A stretch of DNA of 12,877 nt, taken from positions 1-12,877 of the forward strand of contig JAIRXX010000211.1 in the NCBI GenBank assembly GCA_031268065.1. The letters run 5' to 3'. A program made the position numbers and the translations under genes. Source of the DNA: Propionibacteriaceae bacterium (GTDB lineage: Bacteria; Actinomycetota; Actinomycetes; Propionibacteriales; Propionibacteriaceae). Below the pieces are notes generated by a model. That model was given only the letters and a program-made list of their open reading frames with translations. It searched no databases and was not told the DNA's origin. Positions 1 through 6,108 of this stretch are shown piece after piece; the first letter of the stretch is position 1; each line of letters begins with the position of its first letter.

Positions 1-712
1 CGGCGTCAGAACCGGCCAGTTGTTCCGCTGCCTCGGCGCCCATCTCCAAAGTGCCTTGGTCGCTGACGAAGTGGTATTTCACCCAGCAGCGCTCCGAGTC
101 GGCGTTGATCCACTGGTAGGTGTGCGAGCCGTAGCCATTCATATGGCGCCAGTCCTGCGGAAGCCCCCGGTCTCCCATCAGATAGGCGACTTGGTGCGCC
201 GTCTCCGGTGACAGCGTCCAGAAGTCCCACTGCATGTCGAGGTCGCGCAGGTGCGATCCGGGCAACCGTTTCTGCGAATGGATGAAGTCGGGGAATTTGA
301 TCCCGTCCCGGATGAAGAAGACCGGGGTGTTGTTGCCAACGATGTCGAAATTGCCTTGCTCGGTGTAGAACTTGAGCGCGAATCCGCGCACATCCCGCCA
401 GGTGTCCGGGCTGCCCTGCTCTCCGGCGACGGTGGAGAATCTGGCCAGCACATCGCATTTGGCGCCCGGCTGAAACACCTTTGCCTTGGTGTGGGCGCTG
501 ACGTCGCCCAACACCTCAAAGCTGCCGAAGGCGCCGCCCCCTTTGGCGTGGACGATGCGCTCTGGAATGCGCTCGCGGTTGAATTGGGCCAATTTCTCGA
601 CCAGGTAGACATCGTGCAAAACGATTGGCCCATCCGCCCCGACGCTCAGCGAATGCTCGTCAGAGGCTACCGGCGCACCGGTCTGGGTAGTTGTGGGTTT
701 GTGTTCCGTCAT
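1..712 (-). CDS. katA: Catalase (heme, monofunctional), N-terminal part; 3' end outside window
   Basis: Decomposes hydrogen peroxide to water and oxygen in the cytoplasm. The first 237 residues are visible and the frame stays open to the window edge. The sequence is typical of small-subunit heme catalases: the distal histidine lies in [17 protein letters not shown] (His55), and the distal asparagine in [17 protein letters not shown] (Asn128). [20 protein letters not shown] (91-110) is another strongly conserved catalase stretch. The proximal heme-ligand tyrosine would lie beyond the edge. The ATG overlaps the regulator's stop as ATGA, and an AGGAGA ribosome site sits inside the end of the regulator gene, so the two are translated from one mRNA. 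This is not KatG, which has a different, peroxidase fold. Family identification is secure; the clade is inferred from the conserved blocks. Confidence 0.95.
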   Translation of the reverse strand, partial: MTEHKPTTTQTGAPVASDEHSLSVGADGPIVLHDVYLVEKLAQFNRERIPERIVHAKGGGAFGSFEVLGDVSAHTKAKVFQPGAKCDVLARFSTVAGEQGSPDTWRDVRGFALKFYTEQGNFDIVGNNTPVFFIRDGIKFPDFIHSQKRLPGSHLRDLDMQWDFWTLSPETAHQVAYLMGDRGLPQDWRHMNGYGSHTYQWINADSERCWVKYHFVSDQGTLEMGAEAAEQLAGSDA

Positions 713-1191
713 TTCTCCTCTTTCCCACTTGGGTTGGCAGTGCTGCCTTGGGCGGCAGGCTTTTTGCAATCGGGGCAGATGCCCCAGAAGGTCACTGCGG
801 CCTCGTCTATGTCGAAGCCGTGATCGTCGGCCAAGGTCAGGCAGGGCGCTGAGCCGATGATGCAATCGACGTCGTGTACCCGCTGGCATTTCCGGCAGAT
901 CAGATGGTGGTGGTTGTCTCCCACCCGGCGTTCATAGCGCACCGCCGCCCCAGGTGCCTCGGTGCGCCGCACCAAGCCAGCCTCGGTGAGCGCGCTGAGC
1001 GCGTCGTACACAGTTTGGGTGGCTATGCGCATGTTGTTGCCTCGGACTAGGTGCGCAACGCCGGTCGCGTCGAGGTGGCTATGGCCCGCCAGCGCGTCCA
1101 GCACCGAGACTCGGGGCCAAGTCACCCGCAGCCCGTGTTCGCGCAGCAGCTTGGCCGATGCGGTGTGGTAGGCGGTCGATCTTGGAGACAT
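709..1191 (-). CDS. furA: Fur-family peroxide-responsive repressor (FurA/CatR/PerR-like)
   Basis: This 160-residue metal-dependent DNA-binding repressor very probably controls itself and the downstream catalase. An N-terminal winged helix covers about residues 10-85, with the recognition helix in [21 protein letters not shown] (56-76). The C-terminal dimerisation domain has a His cluster (DNHHH, 92-96) and two CxxC pairs (Cys99/Cys102 and Cys139/Cys142) for structural zinc. Five residues after Cys102 lies Asp107, where Bacillus PerR has Asp104 and iron-sensing Fur has Glu. With the catalase partner, this points to peroxide rather than iron sensing (inference). The gene overlaps katA by 4 bp. 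The ATG at 1191 has no Shine-Dalgarno site, but a promoter is placed so that transcription would begin at the ATG. Mycobacterial furA-katG and Streptomyces catR-catA are the known parallels. Confidence 0.93.
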   Translation of the reverse strand: MSPRSTAYHTASAKLLREHGLRVTWPRVSVLDALAGHSHLDATGVAHLVRGNNMRIATQTVYDALSALTEAGLVRRTEAPGAAVRYERRVGDNHHHLICRKCQRVHDVDCIIGSAPCLTLADDHGFDIDEAAVTFWGICPDCKKPAAQGSTANPSGKEEK

Positions 1192-1226
1192 GTGACCAAC
1201 GTATACCTAATCTGGAATAATTCCAA
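1192..1226 (-). promoter_or_regulatory. fur-catalase promoter with PerR/Fur-type operator
   Basis: On the minus strand a 7-1-7 inverted repeat (TTGGAAT-T-ATTCCAG, 1226-1212) matches at six of seven base pairs, the layout of PerR/Fur boxes. Its left arm supplies a -35-like TTGGAA (1226-1221). Exactly 17 bp further on is TACGTT (1203-1198), fitting the actinobacterial -10 pattern TANNNT, and six bases after that comes the ATG of the regulator at 1191. Transcription would therefore start at or within a base of the start codon (leaderless), as reported for mycobacterial furA. A repressor on the box would block the -35. The operator symmetry is seen; binding is inferred. Confidence 0.65.
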
Positions 1227-1384
1227 GAAAGGATGGGCTGGCCCACACCAAGCCCGGTATCCCGGCGGCGGCGGCGCGGCGGGCGGCGCCAAGGATTCGG
1301 CAAGTGTGGAAGTGTGCGCCTTGGACCGGGTAAGGTGTCTTCGGCATCGCGGGCAAACGCCCGATAGCTTGGAAGAGTAGAACT

Positions 1385-1960
1385 ATGGATGAGACGCATC
1401 ATGTCTATCTCGGCGAGGGAGTCAAGGCTGAGCTTCCCCTGCATTGGGTGGATGAGCATCTGGGCATTTATTCATTCGTGCTGATCGACAAGGTGAAATG
1501 GGTCCGGTCTTCAGCGCACGCGCTATTGGCGAAAATTGACCAAAACCTCGCCGGCGATCCAGTTGACGCGATCCTCACCCCGGAGGCGAAAGCGATCACT
1601 TTGGCCTATGAGATCGCCGTCGGCATGGAATTCGACGAATATTTTGTGGCCCGCAAGAGCGTGAAGGCTTATATGCCCGATCCGGTCAGCATCCCGGTGA
1701 AGTCCATCACCACGACCCACCCGCAGACGCTGTATTTCGACCGCGAGGATGTCAACAAACTGCGCGGCAAGCGGGTTTTGGTGATTGACGACGTGGTGTC
1801 CACCGGGGCGACGTTGGGTGCGCTTTTCGATTTCCTGGAGAGCATCGGCTCCCACGTCGCGTTGGTCGCCTGCGTGCTCACCGAAGGCGAGGAACGCGAC
1901 AATTACCGCGGGGTGCCGTTGGTCAACTTGGGCCACATCCCCCTAGTCCACCGAGACTGA
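1385..1960 (+). CDS. Type I phosphoribosyltransferase, apt-like, substrate unknown
   Basis: This 191-residue enzyme transfers between PRPP and a nucleobase or similar acceptor. The PRPP-binding signature is unmistakable: KRVLVIDDVVSTGATLGA (129-146) with the two adjacent acidic residues Asp135 and Asp136 and the STGAT loop. ILTPEAKAITLAYEIA (63-78) resembles the adenine phosphoribosyltransferase region that carries PEARG, but the rest does not match canonical Apt closely enough to name the base. A purine or xanthine salvage role is the most likely guess. The ATG at 1385 follows a GGAAGAG ribosome site (1371-1377) by 7 bases. A small hairpin (CGGGC-AAAC-GCCCG, 1350-1363) lies just upstream of that site and may be in the leader. 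The gene is transcribed away from the fur-catalase operon and stands alone before pafB. Confidence 0.85.
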   Translation: MDETHHVYLGEGVKAELPLHWVDEHLGIYSFVLIDKVKWVRSSAHALLAKIDQNLAGDPVDAILTPEAKAITLAYEIAVGMEFDEYFVARKSVKAYMPDPVSIPVKSITTTHPQTLYFDREDVNKLRGKRVLVIDDVVSTGATLGALFDFLESIGSHVALVACVLTEGEERDNYRGVPLVNLGHIPLVHRD

Positions 1961-2004
1961 TGCCGGTTAGCTCGTGGCGCGGTCATCACCTGTGGCATCA
2001 CTGC

Positions 2005-2010
2005 TAGTCT
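2005..2010 (+). promoter_or_regulatory. Candidate -10 box for pafB (leaderless)
   Basis: TAGTCT fits TANNNT and lies 7 bases before the pafB ATG at 2018, so the mRNA would begin at the start codon. No Shine-Dalgarno site is seen. The -35 region is poor, and the TTGTCRGTG-N8-TANNNT motif bound by PafBC at its target promoters is not present here. Confidence 0.4.
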
Positions 2011-2017
2011 GCTGGCA

Positions 2018-2962
2018 ATGGCGGCGCGCAAATCTGAACGGATAATGAATCTGGCCATCTGTTTGCTGATGGCCAGCAGGTTCTTGCCCAAACGCGAAAT
2101 CCGCGAGGCAATCGAGCAATACCGCGAAATCGCCAGCGACCAGTCCTTCGACAAAATGTTCGAGCGCGACAAAGAAGAGTTGCGCCAGTTGGGCGTCCCG
2201 GTGCTGACCGGCAGCAACGACGTGTGGCATCCCGAAGACATCGGCTACCGCATCTCCCGCGAAGACTACGAATTGGCGCCGATAGATTTCGACGCGGCAG
2301 AGTTGGCGGTGCTCGGCATCGCCTCCCAGGTGTGGGATACGGCCACCCAAGCCGACCAGGCCAAAACCGCCTTGGCGAAGCTTCGCGCGGCCGGAGCCGA
2401 ACCCGATCCCGGACGGCTGGCGGCGCTCACCCCCAGCATCGGCGGCAAGGAGGAAGCCTTCGCCCCGATGTGGCAGGCGGTGCTGCGGCGCATCCCGGTG
2501 GAATTCGGCTACCACGGCAAGCAACGTCGGTTGCAGCCCTGGGTGATCACCCACCGCCTCGGCGCCTGGTATGTCTACGGCTTCGACCTGGACGCGGGCG
2601 AACCGAGGATCTATCGGCTGACTAGGGTGGAGTCGCAGGTGCGCTTCGTTGGGGAGCCAGGCTCATTCCCGCCCCAAGTAGTCGATTCGGCTGAACTGGC
2701 CGCCCGGATCGAGCCTGCCAAGCCCGACGCGCAAGCCATCTTGGCCATCCGCGATCACAGGGCGCCGGTGCTGCGCCGACGCAGTGAGCCGGTGGCCGCA
2801 CAGGCGCCTGCCGGGTTCAGCGCACACCGGGTCGAATATGCCAGCCTCGGAGATTTCGTCGGCGAGGTTTGCGCCCAAGGCCCGGACGTGATCGTGCTGG
2901 ACCCGCCCGAATTGCGGCAGCGGGTCATCGACCATCTGCGCAGGTTTGCGGAGGCGCTGTGA
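2018..2962 (+). CDS. pafB: PafB, WYL-domain transcription factor subunit
   Basis: This 314-residue protein is one half of the PafBC heterodimer, which in mycobacteria activates the RecA-independent DNA-damage response. Residues 1-62 form a helix-turn-helix (SERIMNLAICLLMASRFLPK followed by a KMFERDKEELRQLGVPV wing). A WYL domain occupies about 158-210, ending in LGAWYVYGFDLDAGEPRIYR and LTRV; the signature reads W-Y-V rather than W-Y-L. The C-terminal extension (250-314) with VIVLDPPELRQRVIDHLRR is typical of this family. The gene overlaps pafC by 4 bases (GTGA), matching the heterodimer's need for equal synthesis. The order pafB-pafC-tatA-tatC-helY is conserved in mycobacteria. Unusually, the Pup ligase gene pafA, normally just upstream, is absent: a phosphoribosyltransferase gene sits there. 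Confidence 0.92.
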   Translation: MAARKSERIMNLAICLLMASRFLPKREIREAIEQYREIASDQSFDKMFERDKEELRQLGVPVLTGSNDVWHPEDIGYRISREDYELAPIDFDAAELAVLGIASQVWDTATQADQAKTALAKLRAAGAEPDPGRLAALTPSIGGKEEAFAPMWQAVLRRIPVEFGYHGKQRRLQPWVITHRLGAWYVYGFDLDAGEPRIYRLTRVESQVRFVGEPGSFPPQVVDSAELAARIEPAKPDAQAILAIRDHRAPVLRRRSEPVAAQAPAGFSAHRVEYASLGDFVGEVCAQGPDVIVLDPPELRQRVIDHLRRFAEAL

Positions 2963-3900
2963 CTTCTAACGCCCAAGTCTCCCGCCTGTTGGCGCTGGTT
3001 CCCTACTTGCGGCAGGCCGGAGCCGCCGACTTGGCAAAGACCGCCGAGCAATTCTCGGTGAGCCAGGACCAGCTGATCAAAGATTTGAATGTGCTGTGGT
3101 TCTGCGGGTTGCCCCAAGGACTGCCAGACGATCTGATCGAAGTGGACCAAGACGCGCTGGAGCAGGGGGAGATCAGGCTGAGCAACGCGGATTTCCTGTC
3201 CCGCCCGATGCGTTTCACCCCAGATGAGGCGATGAGCCTGCTGGTCGCGCTGGAAGCGGTCGCCGAATTGGCCGATCCGGGCAGCGCCGCCGCCGTTTGC
3301 TCGGCAGTGGGCAAATTGTCCAAAGCCCAGGGGCAGTCGGTGCAGGTGATCGCAACAGCCTTCGCCGGGAGCGCCGACATCCGGGAGAGCCTGCTTGCCG
3401 CCATAGCGCGCAAGAGCGTGGTCCGCCTCACCTATGACGCCCAGGCGACTTCAACGACATCTTTCCCCGAGGTGGAGCCGGTGAAACTCATCACCCGTGA
3501 CGGCTTCGCCTACCTACAGGCTTGGAGCCTGGAACGGGCGGCGTGGCGCACCTACCGGCTGGATCGGATCGCGGCGGTGGCGGACACCGGGCGGGATGCC
3601 GAAGAGCGGGGAGCGCCCGAACGTTTCGACTCCGGCTGGCTGGAATCTAGGCCGGCAGCTGTGGAGGTGGAGATTGAGGTCAGCCCGCAGGCCAGATGGA
3701 TAGCGGAATATTACCCGGTCAGGTCGGTCGAGCGGTCCGAACAAGGCTGGGTGGTGCGGCTGCTGGTCGCTGATCCGCGCTGGCTGAACGGGCTGCTGCT
3801 GCGGCTGGGCGACCAAGTGCTGCGGGTGTCGCCGCAAGCCGCTTTGACGGCAGCGAGGCAAATCGCGCTCGATACCCTCGCCGGATACGAAGTGGGGTAG
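2959..3900 (+). CDS. pafC: PafC, WYL-domain transcription factor subunit
   Basis: The second subunit of PafBC has 313 residues from the GTG at 2959, which overlaps the pafB stop as GTGA and has GGAGG (2950-2954) 4 bases upstream. An in-frame ATG at 2869 lies deep inside pafB and would add 30 residues unlike the family, so it was rejected. An N-terminal winged-helix domain covers about 1-60 (VSRLLALVPYLRQAGAADLA), a linker with RFTPDEAMSLLVALEAVAEL spans 85-104, and a WYL domain spans about 145-210. That domain carries GFAYLQAWSLERAAWRTYRL followed by DRI. The C-terminal extension (235-313) includes LLLRLGDQVLRVSPQAAL, the usual end of WCX-type WYL proteins. The protein acts as a DNA-damage-responsive activator with PafB; the inducing signal is not evident from sequence. 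Confidence 0.93.
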   Translation: MTSNAQVSRLLALVPYLRQAGAADLAKTAEQFSVSQDQLIKDLNVLWFCGLPQGLPDDLIEVDQDALEQGEIRLSNADFLSRPMRFTPDEAMSLLVALEAVAELADPGSAAAVCSAVGKLSKAQGQSVQVIATAFAGSADIRESLLAAIARKSVVRLTYDAQATSTTSFPEVEPVKLITRDGFAYLQAWSLERAAWRTYRLDRIAAVADTGRDAEERGAPERFDSGWLESRPAAVEVEIEVSPQARWIAEYYPVRSVERSEQGWVVRLLVADPRWLNGLLLRLGDQVLRVSPQAALTAARQIALDTLAGYEVG

Positions 3901-3903
3901 TGT
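3898..3903 (+). promoter_or_regulatory. Candidate -10 box overlapping the pafC stop codon
   Basis: TAGTGT fits TANNNT; its first three bases are the pafC stop codon TAG. It ends 6 bases before the GTG start at 3910, a spacing that would give a leaderless transcript of the small membrane gene and the tat genes. No convincing -35 is seen, so this is a weak call taken alone. Confidence 0.35.
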
Positions 3904-3909
3904 GTACTC

Positions 3910-4092
3910 GTGATTTGGGTGCTGGTCTTCGTGGGCATCGCTCTTGGCGGGATCGTCATGTTGATTTGCTATGCCGTCTGGCTGGCGCACAAGGCCGCAG
4001 ATTTGTTTTCCGAGTTCGAGATGCTCGGCACACGCGCTGAAGAATTGGGCGATCTCGTTGGCCAACTGGCTTTGACAAGCGGAAACGAATAG
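3910..4092 (+). CDS. Small single-pass membrane protein between pafC and tatA
   Basis: This 60-residue protein of unknown function starts at GTG. Residues 2-25 (IWVLVFVGIALGGIVMLICY and following) form one hydrophobic transmembrane segment, followed by a short, acidic, amphipathic tail with ADLFSEFEMLGTRAEELGDL. The codon pattern and tight packing (9 bp after pafC, 14 bp before tatA) support a real gene. An internal ATG at 3958 would cut the membrane segment in half, so the GTG is preferred. It may be a conserved small protein of the actinobacterial paf-tat region, but I cannot assign a role. The one-TM-plus-helix shape loosely recalls TatA/TatB, yet the FG hinge motif is missing, so a Tat function is not claimed. 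Confidence 0.65.
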   Translation: MIWVLVFVGIALGGIVMLICYAVWLAHKAADLFSEFEMLGTRAEELGDLVGQLALTSGNE

Positions 4093-4106
4093 GAATTGGA
4101 GTCTCT

Positions 4107-4352
4107 ATGCCGAATCTTGGTGGTTGGGAATGGGTGATCCTCTTAGTGGTCGCAGCGCTGCTATTCGGCGGCTCGCGGCTGGCCGGTGTCGGTAAGAACG
4201 CCGGGAAGGCGATCCGCGAGTTCAAAGAGGAAGTGAGCGCCACGACGGCCAGCGAGCCGAGAGACCCGGAACCGGTCGAACCCCCATCGCCGCCGCAGAG
4301 TACGCCGGAACCAGATGGCGAGGAGCCGCCAGCCGCAAATGGGCAAGCGTAA
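4107..4352 (+). CDS. tatA: Sec-independent translocase subunit TatA
   Basis: TatA oligomers let folded proteins with twin-arginine signals cross the cytoplasmic membrane once recruited by TatC. The 81-residue product has a short N-terminal membrane helix (GWEWVILLVVAALL, 6-19), the invariant Phe-Gly hinge (FGGSRLAGVG, 20-29), an amphipathic helix (KNAGKAIREFKEEV, 30-43) and a Pro/Glu-rich, disordered tail. The usual hinge reads KLP; here it is RLA, without the proline. TGGAG (4097-4101) lies 5 bases before the ATG. The gene overlaps tatC and follows the small membrane gene by 14 bp, giving a tight tat operon. No tatB is visible; in Actinobacteria it commonly lies elsewhere. Confidence 0.92.
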   Translation: MPNLGGWEWVILLVVAALLFGGSRLAGVGKNAGKAIREFKEEVSATTASEPRDPEPVEPPSPPQSTPEPDGEEPPAANGQA

Positions 4353-5142
4353 CCTTATTCCCAAATGGCTGCGTCCGCCGGAGGCCACACCCGGTGGGGT
4401 GATGTCCCTGGCAGACCATCTGCGGGAAATACGTTATCGGCTCATCGTCAGTGTGGCTGCGGTCATCCTTGCCGCTGGGCTGTCCGCGATCTGGTACGAC
4501 CAGTTGTACCAACTCTTGTTGCTGCCCTATCTGCGGGCGGTGCAAATATTGGCTGACAGCGATCCGAACCTGCATCCGGCGACGGTGATTTCCGGGGTTG
4601 TCGCGCCCTTCACCCTGGCGCTGAAGACCTGTGTGACGGCAGGGTTGGCGGCTGCCAGCCCGGTTTGGCTGTACCAATTGTGGAGATTCATCACCCCGGC
4701 GCTGCTGGACAAAGAGAAGAAATACCTGACCATCTTCTTGGCGACGGCCATTCCGCTGTTTCTGGCCGGGGTGCTGGTCGGCTATTACATCTTGCCGCAG
4801 GGCATCTCGGTGATGCTGTCGTTCACCCCGAGCAGCGTGCCGGTGACAAACCTGCTGGAGGTCACCCAATTCCTGTCGCTGACGCTGCAGCTGATGTTGA
4901 TCTTTGGCTTGGGGTTCTTGATGCCGGTGGTGGTCGTGGGATTGAACCTGCTCGGCGTCGTCTCCGCCAAGAGGCTTGCCGCGCTGCGCTCTTATGTGGT
5001 GTTCGGAATATTCGTCTTCGCCGCCTTGGCCACCCCTTCCACCGATCCGTTCTCAATGCTGGCGCTGTCGGTTCCGATGGTCTTGCTCTACTTAATTGCC
5101 GAAATCATCGCCAAAGTGCATGATCGTAGGAAATCGGCGTAG
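4339..5142 (+). CDS. tatC: Sec-independent translocase subunit TatC
   Basis: TatC is the six-helix membrane receptor that binds twin-arginine signal peptides. From the ATG at 4339 the protein has 267 residues; an ATG at 4315 would add 8. The 4339 start overlaps tatA by 14 bp and is favoured by GAGGAG (4319-4324) upstream, though its spacing is long. MSLADHLREIRYRL is the family's N-terminal signature, and LYQLWRFITPALLDKEKKYL the conserved periplasmic-loop and helix region. Later come the helices around FGLGFLMPVVVVGLNLLGVV and LATPSTDPFSMLALSVPMVL. Escherichia coli TatC has Glu170 in FEVP; the aligned segment here reads FLMP, without the acid. Expected partners are TatA and a TatB encoded elsewhere. 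Confidence 0.95.
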   Translation: MGKRNLIPKWLRPPEATPGGVMSLADHLREIRYRLIVSVAAVILAAGLSAIWYDQLYQLLLLPYLRAVQILADSDPNLHPATVISGVVAPFTLALKTCVTAGLAAASPVWLYQLWRFITPALLDKEKKYLTIFLATAIPLFLAGVLVGYYILPQGISVMLSFTPSSVPVTNLLEVTQFLSLTLQLMLIFGLGFLMPVVVVGLNLLGVVSAKRLAALRSYVVFGIFVFAALATPSTDPFSMLALSVPMVLLYLIAEIIAKVHDRRKSA

Positions 5143-5166
5143 CACAGAAACAGAAATGGTACGGCA

Positions 5167-6108
5167 GTGAGTTCGGAATACGACCAGACCACCTTCAGCT
5201 TGGTGGTGAACCCCAGGGCTGGGCGGGGCAAGGCCAAAGCCCTGTTGCCCACAGTGACAGCGGCCCTGCTCAAAGCCTTGCCGGGGGTGAGCCTCAAGGT
5301 CTACCAGACCTCCAGCTTCGCCGAGGCGGGCGCGTATTGCGCCGCCGCCGTCGAGGCAGCCCGCCCCGGCGCAGCTGGGCGCCATCCGGATTCGCTGCTG
5401 GTGATGGGCGGCGACGGCATGATGCACCTGGGCCTGAACGCCTGCGGAGGCACAGACGTCCCACTCGGGTTGGTGCCGGCTGGTTCGGGCGACGATTTCT
5501 GCCGGGGGGTCGGAGTACACGCGCAGACTTTGGGGGCGGTCGGTGTGATCACCAAAGGAAATACCGGCCATATCGATCTGATGGAGATGACGGGAAACCT
5601 CGCCGATGGCACCAGGCGGCGTTTCGCCGGGTCGATTTTCAGCTCCGGATTTGACGCCCGGGTGAATGCCAGGGTGAATAAGATGCGCTGGACGATTGGC
5701 TCGTTGAGCTACACCTATGCCGCGCTGGCCGAGTTGAGCGCTTTCGAGCCGCTTGCGTATCGGCTGCTGATCGACTCCCAGCCGCTGGTGCAGACCGCAA
5801 TGTTTGTTTGCGTGGGCAATGCGGGATATTTCGGCGGCGGAATGCGGGGATGCCCATTTGCGGACGTCCGCGACGGAATGCTCGACGTGACGATCATCAA
5901 TCCGGTCAGCCGAATGACATTGCTGCGTTTGCTGCCAGCGATGTTCAGCGGCGCGTTCGTCAACGATCCGGCTGTGCGCTGCCTGCGGGCAAAAGAAGTG
6001 GTGGTGGACGGCGACGAACTGTACGCATACGCCGATGGGGAGGATGTCGGCGCGGTCCCGATCAGGCTGCGGGCCGCGCCCAGGGCACTGCGGGTGTATC
6101 TGCCATGA
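5167..6108 (+). CDS. Diacylglycerol kinase-family lipid kinase (DagK/YegS/BmrU-type)
   Basis: This 313-residue soluble or peripheral lipid kinase of the DAGK catalytic superfamily would phosphorylate diacylglycerol or a related lipid with ATP, returning it to phospholipid synthesis. The N-terminal VVNPRAGRGKAKAL (13-26), the nucleotide loop LLVMGGDGMMHLGLNA (77-92) and PAGSGDDFCRGVGV (104-117) are diagnostic; most family members have GTGNDF where this has GSGDDF. The C-terminal half carries NAGYFGGGMRGCPFADVRDG (218-237) and ADGE (289-292), also typical. The GTG at 5167 is used because the only nearby upstream ATG runs into a stop after four codons; its ribosome site is weak. The gene sits 24 bp after tatC and overlaps the helicase start (ATGA), so it appears to be part of the same transcription unit. 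The exact lipid substrate is unknown. Confidence 0.88.
   Translation: MSSEYDQTTFSLVVNPRAGRGKAKALLPTVTAALLKALPGVSLKVYQTSSFAEAGAYCAAAVEAARPGAAGRHPDSLLVMGGDGMMHLGLNACGGTDVPLGLVPAGSGDDFCRGVGVHAQTLGAVGVITKGNTGHIDLMEMTGNLADGTRRRFAGSIFSSGFDARVNARVNKMRWTIGSLSYTYAALAELSAFEPLAYRLLIDSQPLVQTAMFVCVGNAGYFGGGMRGCPFADVRDGMLDVTIINPVSRMTLLRLLPAMFSGAFVNDPAVRCLRAKEVVVDGDELYAYADGEDVGAVPIRLRAAPRALRVYLP

Noticed and set aside
1261..1290. Very GC-rich run upstream of the phosphoribosyltransferase gene as a possible terminator or RNA element
   Set aside because: It can fold only into short, ambiguous stems and has no T run or recognisable RNA family.
5808..6104. Ninety-nine-codon upstream extension of the helicase frame
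   Set aside because: It lies wholly inside the lipid kinase gene, and the ATGA overlap at 6105 gives a start that matches HelY proteins.
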